Source: Bacteroidota bacterium
Lineage (GTDB): Bacteria; Zhuqueibacterota; JdFR-76; DREG01
Length of the DNA stretch: 6,557 bases
Assembly (NCBI GenBank): GCA_030624545.1
Contig: JAUXJX010000118.1
Coordinates: forward strand, 1-6,557
Direction of reading: 5' to 3'
The notes under the pieces are model-generated. The model was not told the origin of the DNA and ran no database searches. It worked only from the letters and a program-made list of their open reading frames with translations. Shown one piece after another: positions 1-6,512 of this stretch; the stretch's first letter is position 1, and each line of letters starts with the position of its first letter. Both the position numbers and the translations under genes were made by a program.

Positions 1-2891
1 GCGTGCACTTCGTCATGGTATTTGTCCAGAGGGTGGCCGGACACATAAAATCCCAGCAGCTCGCGCTCGTAAGAAAGCTGCAAGGATTGGCTCCAGGGTT
101 CAACTTCCGGCAAACTAGGATAGCCATGCGAAGGAGCGGCTCCAGCGTCTTTACCGCCGTTGGCATCAAATATGCTAAACTGGCCCTTCATGCTGTTAGA
201 CTGCTCATTCTGGGCAAAATTGACCGCAGTCTCGACGGCACTGAATTGGTGTGCGCGGGTCCCGGGAAAAGAATCCATTGCCCCAGCCTTGGCAAGGCTT
301 TCCAACACCTTCTTGTTCACGGACCTGAGGTCCAAATTCTGCACGAAATCAAATATTGATTTGAAGCCGCCGTGTTTCTCTCGTGCCCGAATAATGGACT
401 GAATGGCCCCTTTCCCCGCGTTCTTAATCGCACCCAGGCCAAATCGTATGCTGTCGCCATGGACGGTGAAATTCGCAAAGCTCTCATTCACGCACGGAGG
501 AAGAATCCGGAGCCCGAGGCGCTTACATTCATCCAGGAGAATCATTACCCGGTCCGAATTGCCCATCTCACTCGTAAGCGTAGCAGCCATGAATTCAGCC
601 GGATAATGGGCTTTCAGATAGGCAGTTTGATAGGCGATGATTGAATAGCAGGCGGCATGAGACTTGTTGAAACCATATTTCACAAATTCAAACATCAAAT
701 CGAAGACTTTCTTTGCCACCAGCTTGTCAATGCCCTTCTGATCGGCGCCTGCGACAAACTTAACCTCCTGCTGGCCCATCAGCTCTTTCTCTTTTTTTCC
801 CATGGCCCGGCGCAGCAGATCCGCTTCGCCCAATGAAAATCCGCCCATTACGCTGGCAATCTGCATGACCTGCTCCTGGTACACGATGATTCCATGGGTC
901 TCTTTCAAAATGGGCTCCAGCAGCGGATGGAGATATTCGCTGTCTTGCCTGCCGTGGCTGCAATGAATGAAATCGTCGATCATTTTCATCGGTCCGGGGC
1001 GGTAAAGCGCATTCATGGCAATCAAATCTTCAATGCGGCTCGGATTTAGTTTTTTCAGGTAGTCCCGCATCCCACCGCTTTCAAACTGGAAAAAGCCGGT
1101 GGTTTCCCCCTTCCCGAACAGCTCATAGGTTTTCTCATCATCGAGCGGAATATGATCCAGGTCAATTTCAATTCCTCGTTCGCGCAGCATTTTCGTGGCA
1201 TTGTCGAGCACCGTGAGCGTTCTCAGGCCAAGAAAATCCATCTTCAGAAGTCCGATCTTCTCCACGCATTTCATGTCATACTGAGTCGTCACGTCTCCCG
1301 TGTTGGACAAATAGAGAGGTACATAGTTGGTCAATTCTTCGGGTGTGATTACGACTCCGGCGGCATGAGTGGAGGCATGCCGCGCAATTCCTTCCAGGGC
1401 CTTGGAATATTCTAATAGTTTCTGATATTGTTCATCGTCCGATTCAAACAAAGCGCCAAATTCCTTGACGTCTCTGCGGGCCTCCTCAAGAGAGCTCCCG
1501 AAAGGAATCATCTTGGCGATGCGGTCCACATCCCCATATTTCACATTCAAAACACGTCCTACGTCACGAATAACCGCCCTGGCAGCCATGGTTCCAAAGG
1601 TGATGATCTGTGCGACGTTCTTTTCTCCGTATTTTTCGCGCACATAGTCGATAACCTCTTCCCTGCGCTCATAACAGAAATCGATATCGATATCCGGCAG
1701 GGAAACGCGTTCCGGATTCAAAAATCGCTCGAAAAGCAAGTTGTATTCGAGCGGGTCGAGATTGGTAATGCCCAGGGCATACGAAACTATACTGCCCGCG
1801 ACCGAACCGCGTCCCGGCCCCACGGGAATTCCCCTGCTGCGGGCAAAATCGATGAAGTCGTTCACGATTAGAAAATAACCGGAAAATCCCATATGGTTGA
1901 TCACGCCAAGCTCAAACTCAAACCGCTCTTCTATTTCGGGAGTAATGTTTTCATATCGCTCCTGCAGCCCCTTCCAGGCAAGCTCGCGTAAGTATTCGTC
2001 AAGATTCTTAGATTTGCTCTCCGCCGGGATCTCAAAACTGGGCAAATAGGTGTCATGGAAATCCAACTGCAAATTGCATTTCTCAGCAATTTCACCGGTA
2101 ATGTCAAGGGCATCCTGATGATCGGAAAACAGCTCTCTCATCTCTTCTTCAGATTTGAAGTAAAGCTCTTCCGTGCGGAATTTTAGCCTGTCCGGATCAT
2201 CCATTTCCTTGCCGGTTTGAATGCAGATTAACGCATCGTGAGGCATGTGGTGCTCTCGTTTCATATAATGGATATCGTTGGTAATCGCCAGCGGAATATC
2301 CAATTCCTTGCTCAGGTACTGCAGTCCCTCGGCGGCCGTCTTCTCCTCCTCTATTTTATGATTCTGCATTTCCAGATAGAAATCATCACCAAATATATCG
2401 CGATATGCTTCCGCCCTGGTTTTGGCCAACTCCATATTGCCTTTGACGATAGCTTGCGAGACTTCACCCTTAAGACAGGCTGACATCGCTATAATCCCCT
2501 CATGGTATTCCTTCAATACTTCATGGTCGATGCGCGGTCTGTAATAGAATCCCTCCAGAAATCCAATCGACACCAATTTCATCAAATTCCGGTAACCGGT
2601 TTGATCTTTTGCCAGCAGCAGTAGATGATAGGAATTATCACCATGATCGGATTTGGCCTTGTCTTTCCGGCTTCTCGGAGCCACGTAGGTCTCTACGCCA
2701 ATGATTGGCTTGATTCCGGCCACTTTTGCGGTACGATAAAACTCAATTGCACCGAACATGTTGCCATGATCGGTGAGGGCAAGTGCCGGCATGTTTAGCT
2801 TGGCTGCGCAGGAAACCAGATCGTTAATCCTGCAGGCGCCATCCAACAGGCTGTAGTGTGAGTGATTATGCAGATGCACGAATGATGACAT
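1..2891 (-). CDS. dnaE: DNA polymerase III alpha subunit (C-terminus missing)
   Basis: Catalytic subunit of the replicative polymerase, which extends DNA at the fork in the cytoplasm together with the beta clamp. Reading from the ATG at 2891-2889 gives 963 uninterrupted codons; the frame runs off the left edge, and roughly 190 more residues are expected from the usual length of about 1150. Seen in order: PHP domain (residues 5-280; HNHSHYSLLDG at 8-18, TDHGN at 40-44, TNDIHY at 204-209); palm with GPGRGSVAGS at 358-367, PDIDIDF at 399-405 (D402 and D404 match the family's catalytic aspartates) and KMDFLGLRTL at 550-559 (third aspartate, D552); YQEQVMQ at 671-677; FNKSHAACYS at 741-750; helix-hairpin-helix region about 815-870; a clamp-binding-like QFSIF at 904-908. 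The OB fold and tau-binding tail lie outside. No intein or frameshift was found. The start is supported by the conserved N-terminus and by an AGGA 7 bases upstream. It is DnaE1-like rather than PolC because no exonuclease domain is inserted in the PHP domain. Confidence 0.98.
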   Translation of the reverse strand, partial: MSSFVHLHNHSHYSLLDGACRINDLVSCAAKLNMPALALTDHGNMFGAIEFYRTAKVAGIKPIIGVETYVAPRSRKDKAKSDHGDNSYHLLLLAKDQTGYRNLMKLVSIGFLEGFYYRPRIDHEVLKEYHEGIIAMSACLKGEVSQAIVKGNMELAKTRAEAYRDIFGDDFYLEMQNHKIEEEKTAAEGLQYLSKELDIPLAITNDIHYMKREHHMPHDALICIQTGKEMDDPDRLKFRTEELYFKSEEEMRELFSDHQDALDITGEIAEKCNLQLDFHDTYLPSFEIPAESKSKNLDEYLRELAWKGLQERYENITPEIEERFEFELGVINHMGFSGYFLIVNDFIDFARSRGIPVGPGRGSVAGSIVSYALGITNLDPLEYNLLFERFLNPERVSLPDIDIDFCYERREEVIDYVREKYGEKNVAQIITFGTMAARAVIRDVGRVLNVKYGDVDRIAKMIPFGSSLEEARRDVKEFGALFESDDEQYQKLLEYSKALEGIARHASTHAAGVVITPEELTNYVPLYLSNTGDVTTQYDMKCVEKIGLLKMDFLGLRTLTVLDNATKMLRERGIEIDLDHIPLDDEKTYELFGKGETTGFFQFESGGMRDYLKKLNPSRIEDLIAMNALYRPGPMKMIDDFIHCSHGRQDSEYLHPLLEPILKETHGIIVYQEQVMQIASVMGGFSLGEADLLRRAMGKKEKELMGQQEVKFVAGADQKGIDKLVAKKVFDLMFEFVKYGFNKSHAACYSIIAYQTAYLKAHYPAEFMAATLTSEMGNSDRVMILLDECKRLGLRILPPCVNESFANFTVHGDSIRFGLGAIKNAGKGAIQSIIRAREKHGGFKSIFDFVQNLDLRSVNKKVLESLAKAGAMDSFPGTRAHQFSAVETAVNFAQNEQSNSMKGQFSIFDANGGKDAGAAPSHGYPSLPEVEPWSQSLQLSYERELLGFYVSGHPLDKYHDEVH

Positions 2892-2898
2892 ACAATGA

Positions 2899-2902
2899 TC
2901 CT
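2899..2902 (-). promoter_or_regulatory. Ribosome binding site of dnaE
   Basis: The minus strand reads AGGA followed by seven bases and the dnaE ATG, an ordinary Shine-Dalgarno match and spacing. It supports the start at 2891. The murA and recN starts in this window have no comparable match. Confidence 0.55.
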
Positions 2903-2982
2903 ACATTAATTGAATTTAAGGGGAAGATGAAAATCTGCGGCTGATAAAATACTTCCATGGCACTCTAGAATGTAATGATTAA

Positions 2983-2998
2983 TATTTGAATTCAAATA
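2983..2998. repeat. 16-bp perfect palindrome upstream of dnaE
   Basis: TATTTGAATTCAAATA reads identically on both strands with no spacer. It lies about 92 bases upstream of the dnaE start, in AT-rich DNA. Dimeric repressors often bind such sites, so an operator is possible. AT-rich spacers also produce palindromes by chance, and no protein can be assigned to it. Confidence 0.35.
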
Positions 2999-3060
2999 AA
3001 ATCTGCAAGAATTCATTTCCAACGAAATTGATTTCCGAAAATAGGGCCGGAAGTGCTCGC

Positions 3061-4317
3061 CTAGTCTTGTTTCTCCCTGCGAATATCCGCCCCAAGGGAC
3101 TGGAGCTTAACCTCAATCCGTTCATAACCACGGTCGATGTGATAGATGCGCAAGACATCGGTTCTCCCCTCGGCAATCAAGCCGGCCAGGATCAAAGACG
3201 CACTGGCGCGAAGGTCTGTGGACATCAAGGACGCGCCTTTTAGCCGGGCACCCCCCCGCACATTGGCGACGTTGCCATCAACTTCAATGTCCGCGCCGAG
3301 GCGATTGAGCTCGGCCACATGCGCAAATCGATCATGATAAATCGTGTCGATAATCGTCGATGTCCCGCCGGCCGTAGACATCAGGGCGATCCACTGTGCC
3401 TGCATATCCGTCGGGAAACCGGGGTATACTTCTGTGCTAACATTGACCGGGTCCGGCCTTCCATTTGATTGGATACGAATGCTGTTTTCAGTAGATTGAA
3501 TATCCGCTCCGGCCGATTCCAGCTTGGCAAGCACGGCAGAAAGATGATCCGTATCCACGCTCTGGAGTGTGACATCACCGCCGGTCATGGCCACTGCGGC
3601 CGAAAACGTTCCGGCCTCAATTCGGTCCGGAATGATCCTGATATTTGCCGGTTCGAGCCGCTCAACCCCGACGATTTCCAGGCGTTTGCCGCCAATTCCT
3701 GAAATCCGGGCGCCCATGGCTACCAAGAACTCTGCCAATTGCTGAATCTCCGGTTCCATCGCGGTGTTTTCCAAAATGGTTGTGCCTTCCGCGAGAGTTG
3801 CAGCCATAAGAAGATTTCCAGTCGCCCCCACACTCGGGACATCAAAGGTGATGCGGGCGCCTTTCGGACGGTCGCAGCGCCCAATGACATATCCCTCATC
3901 GATCTCAATTTCGACGCCCATTTTCTTCAAGCCTTCGAGATGAAAATTCACTGGCCGTGGACCCCAGGCACATCCTCCAGGGAGTGATACCCTTGCCTGG
4001 CCGTGCCTGGCAAGGAGCGGTCCGAGCACGTAAAAGGAAGCACGCATGGTTCGAACCAGATCGTAAGGGGCAATGAGAGAGTGTTCCTCGGGAACTTGCA
4101 GATTGAGTGCGTTCTCTCCATGATCGACCCGGATACCCATCTGACCGAGTAAATTAGCCATGGTTTTTACATCGCGAAGATTCGGCACGTTGGTGAGGGA
4201 ATAGCGCCCGGGCGCCAGCAACGCCGCCGCCATGATCGGCAGCGTTGCGTTTTTCGAACCGCTAATTTCGACAGTGCCTTCCAGCGGCCTGCCGCCATGA
4301 ATGACGAATTTATCCAT
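3061..4317 (-). CDS. murA: UDP-N-acetylglucosamine 1-carboxyvinyltransferase
   Basis: Cytoplasmic enzyme that transfers enolpyruvate from phosphoenolpyruvate to UDP-GlcNAc, the first committed step of peptidoglycan synthesis. At 418 residues it has the normal family length. Seen: SGSKNA at 19-24 with the substrate lysine K22; RTMRAS at 89-94; LPGGCAWGPRPV at 112-123, the mobile active-site loop with catalytic cysteine C116; YPGFPTDMQAQ at 298-308 with D304, matching the family's catalytic base; LMSTDLRASASL at 364-375; HIDRGYER at 393-400. The loop has W and P where many enzymes have I and A (CAIGARP). In families with cysteine here, fosfomycin alkylates that residue; some resistant bacteria carry aspartate instead. 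The ATG at 4317 fits the family's MDKFVIHGG-type start. An out-of-frame ATG lies 10 bases upstream and no Shine-Dalgarno sequence is evident. It ends in TAG, 169 bp before dnaE, and starts 307 bp after recN, so it probably has its own promoter. Confidence 0.98.
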   Translation of the reverse strand: MDKFVIHGGRPLEGTVEISGSKNATLPIMAAALLAPGRYSLTNVPNLRDVKTMANLLGQMGIRVDHGENALNLQVPEEHSLIAPYDLVRTMRASFYVLGPLLARHGQARVSLPGGCAWGPRPVNFHLEGLKKMGVEIEIDEGYVIGRCDRPKGARITFDVPSVGATGNLLMAATLAEGTTILENTAMEPEIQQLAEFLVAMGARISGIGGKRLEIVGVERLEPANIRIIPDRIEAGTFSAAVAMTGGDVTLQSVDTDHLSAVLAKLESAGADIQSTENSIRIQSNGRPDPVNVSTEVYPGFPTDMQAQWIALMSTAGGTSTIIDTIYHDRFAHVAELNRLGADIEVDGNVANVRGGARLKGASLMSTDLRASASLILAGLIAEGRTDVLRIYHIDRGYERIEVKLQSLGADIRREKQD

Positions 4318-4328
4318 CGATGGGCATG

Positions 4329-4360
4329 AGGTGTGAGGTATAAGGTATAGAGTATAAGGT
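4329..4360. repeat. Heptamer tandem repeat ahead of murA
   Basis: On the plus strand the sequence splits into seven-base units: AGGTGTG, AGGTATA, AGGTATA, GAGTATA, and a final degenerate AGGT. Two central copies are perfect. On the minus strand the unit reads TATACCT, so TATACC/TATACT, which resemble -10 hexamers, recur every seven bases shortly upstream of the murA start. It resembles short tandem repeats that expand by strand slippage. A role in murA expression is speculation. Confidence 0.6.
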
Positions 4361-4415
4361 TCTAAAAGACATCTACTTATAACGCGGTGTGCTAGTAATA
4401 ATTATGATTCCAAAT

Positions 4416-4523
4416 GTCATTTCGAACCCGCCTCGGCGGGGGAGAAATCTTTTCAAGCGATTCGAGTGCACCAACATTTTAGATTTCTCAGTCTCCCGAC
4501 AAGCCGGGATTCTTCGAAATGAC
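4416..4523. repeat. Nested inverted repeat, REP/MITE-like
   Basis: The outer arms are an 11-bp perfect inverted repeat, GTCATTTCGAA at 4416-4426 and its complement at 4513-4523. The inner arms are a 9-bp perfect inverted repeat, GAGAAATCT at 4442-4450 and AGATTTCTC at 4481-4489. Between outer and inner segments each arm has its own small hairpin: CCCGCC/GGCGGG around a 2-base loop (4427-4440), and TCCCG/CGGGA around a 6-base loop (4494-4509). The element can therefore fold as a symmetrical cruciform with side hairpins around a 30-base centre. It has no coding capacity. The TCATTTCGA and GAAATCT words recall dispersed intergenic palindromes seen in many bacterial genomes, which is recollection rather than a search. 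A 6-base direct repeat TTATGA lies at 4402-4407 and 4526-4531, but at unequal distances from the arms. Confidence 0.8.
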
Positions 4524-4624
4524 GGTTATGACAAAGTCGAGAGTTTTTATCATTGCCTATTTGGGATTACAAAACTGACAAGCTAGCAAAATGCGTTATT
4601 TATAATATGTTGATCGGCTGTTTG

Positions 4625-6328
4625 CTACCCGGAATTGGCGCTTAGCATCTCCTCCGCATTTTTCAAAACGGTATCCGTAACTTTCTCGCCGCCCAGAAGA
4701 CTGGCAATTTCTTTTACCCGCTCGGACCTGTCCAGGCTCTGAACGGTTGTGAACGTCTCTCCATTGGTGACCAATTTCCTGACCGTAAAATGTCTGTCGG
4801 CGTAACTCGCGATCTGCGGCAAATGCGTTACACAGATCACCTGATGGCTTTTCGACAAATCCCTCAATTTTCTTCCGACTGACTCCGCGACTCTTCCCGA
4901 AATCCCGATGTCAATCTCGTCGAAAACCAGTACGCTAATCTGATCCTTGCCGGCCAGAACGGATTTGATGGCCAGCATGATTCTCGAAAGCTCTCCGCCC
5001 GAGGCGATCTGCGCCAGTGGCTTAAAATCTTCTCCCGGGTTGGTAGAAGCCAGAATGGTAATCCTGTCCACCCCGACGGGTTTTGCCACCAGACCGTTAT
5101 CCAGGAGAATCCCGCCGCCATCTTCCCGGTCAAAATGATCAAAAATAATTCTCAGCCTTGCATTTTCCATCCCGATTTGACGAATGATTTCCTGTATTTC
5201 CCTCTCCAATCCCCTGGCAGCCTTCTTGCGCAAGTTTGACAATTCCACGCAGCAGTTCGACAATTCATTTTTCTTCAGCAGCAACTGGCTTTCCAATTCT
5301 TCCAGATCACTGTCCAAGTTCTCAATGCTGCTCAGATCACGTTTAAGGCTATCCAATTTCTCAAGAATTTCGGAAACCGGAAGGGCATATTTCTTCTTTA
5401 TGCGGTTGATCTGGCTGAGTCGCTCTCGAATATTTTCCAGCCTGTCCTGATCGTATTCGGCGCCGGAGACATATTCATTCACAAACCGGGCGACCTCTTC
5501 CACATTCATGTAAGCACTTGACAAAAGCTGAGCCATATCTGCAAACTGCTTGTCGATCTCCGCAAGCTCGTTCAGTCTCTCAAGGGCCGTGCCGATGCCG
5601 GCATAAGCCGCTTCCTGTCGATCGTACAAAAGCGAATAGACCTCATTGCAGAGGGCGACCAGCTTTTCGTGATTGGCAAGTACCTTTTCTTCCCCGATGC
5701 GTTCTTCTTCTTCACCAGTGTAGAGGCTTAGAGATTCGATCTCCTTAATTTGAAACTGAATGAATTCCTGCTTTTCGTGAAGCGCCGCTGCTTTTGTTCT
5801 CAGCGAGGCGAGGCTTTGCTGGGCCTTCATAATATCGCTGTAAAGCCGGCCTACGGGCTCCACCAAATGAAACAATCCGCCGTAAGCATCGAGATAAACC
5901 TGGTGATTCTCGCTTCGAAGCAAGGACTGATGTTCATGTTGCCCATGCAGATCAACCAACAGATCCGAGACCTTTTTGAGGACAGACATCTGTGCAAGGC
6001 AGTCGTTTATGAAAGTTCTGGATCTGCCCGATTGATTTAGCTCGCGGCGTAGAATCAGTTCGTCATGCGCAGGCTCAATATCGTGTTCGCTCAATATTCT
6101 TGTGATGCCGGCAGAATAAGTATCAAAGATTCCCTCGACAACCGCCTTGTCGGCGCCTGACCGCAACATGTCCGTCGAGACCTTCTCGCCAAGAATTGAA
6201 TTCAAGGCGTTAACCACAAGAGATTTGCCTGTGCCGGTCTCGCCGGTCAGCACATTGAAGCCCGGTGAAAATTCAACACTGAGCTCCTCCAGCAATGCAA
6301 AATTCTTAATAAATAGCTGCTTTAGCAT
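4625..6328 (-). CDS. recN: DNA repair protein RecN, SMC-like ATPase
   Basis: Cytoplasmic SMC-family ATPase that acts early in recombinational repair of double-strand breaks, holding DNA ends or sister molecules together. Its 567 residues match the family. Seen: N-terminal head with LFIKNFALLEEL (5-16) and Walker A GETGTGKS (29-36, K35); VDLHGQHEHQ (125-134), the family's Q-loop region; a long, charged, heptad-like middle (about 160-380) expected to form the antiparallel coiled coil; ABC signature ASGGELSR (442-449); Walker B VLVFDEID (466-473) with D470 and E471; a switch histidine H502 in VTHLPQIASYADRHF. All ATPase motifs are intact. The ATG at 6328 starts the conserved ML-x-x-L-x-I-x-NFAL N-terminus, so the start is firm although no Shine-Dalgarno sequence precedes it. 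In several bacteria recN belongs to the SOS response, but no CTGT-N8-ACAG or GAAC-N4-GTTC LexA-type box was found in the 229 bases upstream. It ends in TAG, 307 bp before murA. Confidence 0.97.
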   Translation of the reverse strand: MLKQLFIKNFALLEELSVEFSPGFNVLTGETGTGKSLVVNALNSILGEKVSTDMLRSGADKAVVEGIFDTYSAGITRILSEHDIEPAHDELILRRELNQSGRSRTFINDCLAQMSVLKKVSDLLVDLHGQHEHQSLLRSENHQVYLDAYGGLFHLVEPVGRLYSDIMKAQQSLASLRTKAAALHEKQEFIQFQIKEIESLSLYTGEEEERIGEEKVLANHEKLVALCNEVYSLLYDRQEAAYAGIGTALERLNELAEIDKQFADMAQLLSSAYMNVEEVARFVNEYVSGAEYDQDRLENIRERLSQINRIKKKYALPVSEILEKLDSLKRDLSSIENLDSDLEELESQLLLKKNELSNCCVELSNLRKKAARGLEREIQEIIRQIGMENARLRIIFDHFDREDGGGILLDNGLVAKPVGVDRITILASTNPGEDFKPLAQIASGGELSRIMLAIKSVLAGKDQISVLVFDEIDIGISGRVAESVGRKLRDLSKSHQVICVTHLPQIASYADRHFTVRKLVTNGETFTTVQSLDRSERVKEIASLLGGEKVTDTVLKNAEEMLSANSG

Positions 6329-6363
6329 GAGGTACAGTCAGCGTTCATTATTCATAAATTCTT

Positions 6364-6404
6364 GCCACCAAAGCACCAAGTCACCAAGTCACCAAGTCAC
6401 CAAG
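6364..6404. repeat. Octamer tandem repeat TCACCAAG
   Basis: Three perfect consecutive copies of TCACCAAG (6381-6404) are preceded by degenerate copies CACCAAG (6374-6380) and CACCAAAG (6366-6373). The tract lies in the recN leader, ending about 35 bases from the start codon. Units are contiguous without spacers, so it is a microsatellite-like tract and not a CRISPR. Copy number is likely to vary by slippage. Confidence 0.85.
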
Positions 6405-6433
6405 AACATAGCACTTATGCCATCAATCTGCAA
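6405..6433 (-). promoter_or_regulatory. Candidate recN promoter (extended -10 type)
   Basis: On the minus strand TTGCAG (6433-6428) is followed by a 17-base spacer and TATGTT (6410-6405), with TG one base upstream of the -10 (TGC-TATGTT). The -35 matches TTGACA at three of six positions and the -10 matches TATAAT at four of six, so the call rests on spacing and the TGn extension. Transcription would begin near 6398, inside the octamer tract, giving a leader of about 70 bases made largely of CTTGGTGA repeats. If the organism uses Bacteroidetes-type promoters this call fails. Confidence 0.3.
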
Positions 6434-6484
6434 AAAACCGAGTTTTTGACTAGTCTTGAAGGATCTTAATTTTTCTATATTTTT

Positions 6485-6512
6485 CGACTTTGTGTCTTCG
6501 TGACTTTGTGGC
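6485..6512. repeat. Inverted, degenerate octamer tract
   Basis: Read on the minus strand this is GCCACAAAG, TCACGAAG, ACACAAAG, TCG: three units of the same family as the TCACCAAG tract (consensus N-CAC-N-AAG) but in the opposite orientation. It is the distal arm of the putative element ahead of recN. Confidence 0.7.

Larger units (their letters stand above)
2892..3060. other. murA-dnaE intergenic spacer
   Basis: AT-rich non-coding stretch downstream of murA and upstream of dnaE. It contains a 16-bp perfect palindrome (listed separately), a 9-base direct repeat AAAATCTGC at 2930-2938 and 2998-3006, and an imperfect direct repeat at 3009-3020 and 3024-3036 (GA-A-ATT-C/G-ATTTCC). A 5-bp stem at 3033-3037/3048-3052 with a 10-base loop follows murA, but it has no T run and is too weak to call a terminator. 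No convincing -35/-10 pair was found, although a dnaE promoter should lie here given the spacing. Confidence 0.5.
4318..4624. other. recN-murA intergenic spacer (307 bp)
   Basis: No gene is supported here. From the murA side it holds the heptamer tandem repeat (4329-4360), a single -10-like TATAAG on the minus strand at 4376-4381 without a good -35, the nested inverted repeat (4416-4523), and an AT-rich tail (4524-4624) that forms the 3' flank of recN. A 65-codon plus-strand reading frame at 4389-4586 only reads through the inverted repeat and is not treated as a gene. No T-tailed hairpin follows recN. Confidence 0.6.

Noticed and set aside
1428..1871. 147-codon plus-strand reading frame
   Set aside because: It lies wholly antisense to the conserved catalytic part of dnaE, has no recognisable domain, and is a shadow of that coding sequence. 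The same holds for the smaller frames at 3-359, 372-644, 1152-1415 and 2238-2483.
3033..3052. Hairpin after murA as a terminator
   Set aside because: The stem is only 5 bp with a 10-base loop, and no T run follows on the transcribed strand.
4389..4586. 65-codon plus-strand reading frame in the recN-murA spacer
   Set aside because: Most of it is translation of the nested inverted repeat. It has no ribosome binding site or family resemblance.
6364..6404. Possible CRISPR array
   Set aside because: Units are 8 bp and contiguous, with no unique spacers, so this is a tandem microsatellite-like tract.
6431..6448. CAAAAA/TTTTTG hairpin in the recN leader as a terminator
   Set aside because: The stem is six pairs, almost all A-T, with no GC core. 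It is upstream of recN and can be explained by AT-rich sequence.
6147..6449. 100-codon plus-strand reading frame across the recN start
   Set aside because: Its first part is antisense to the conserved RecN Walker A region, and the rest translates the octamer tract and leader.
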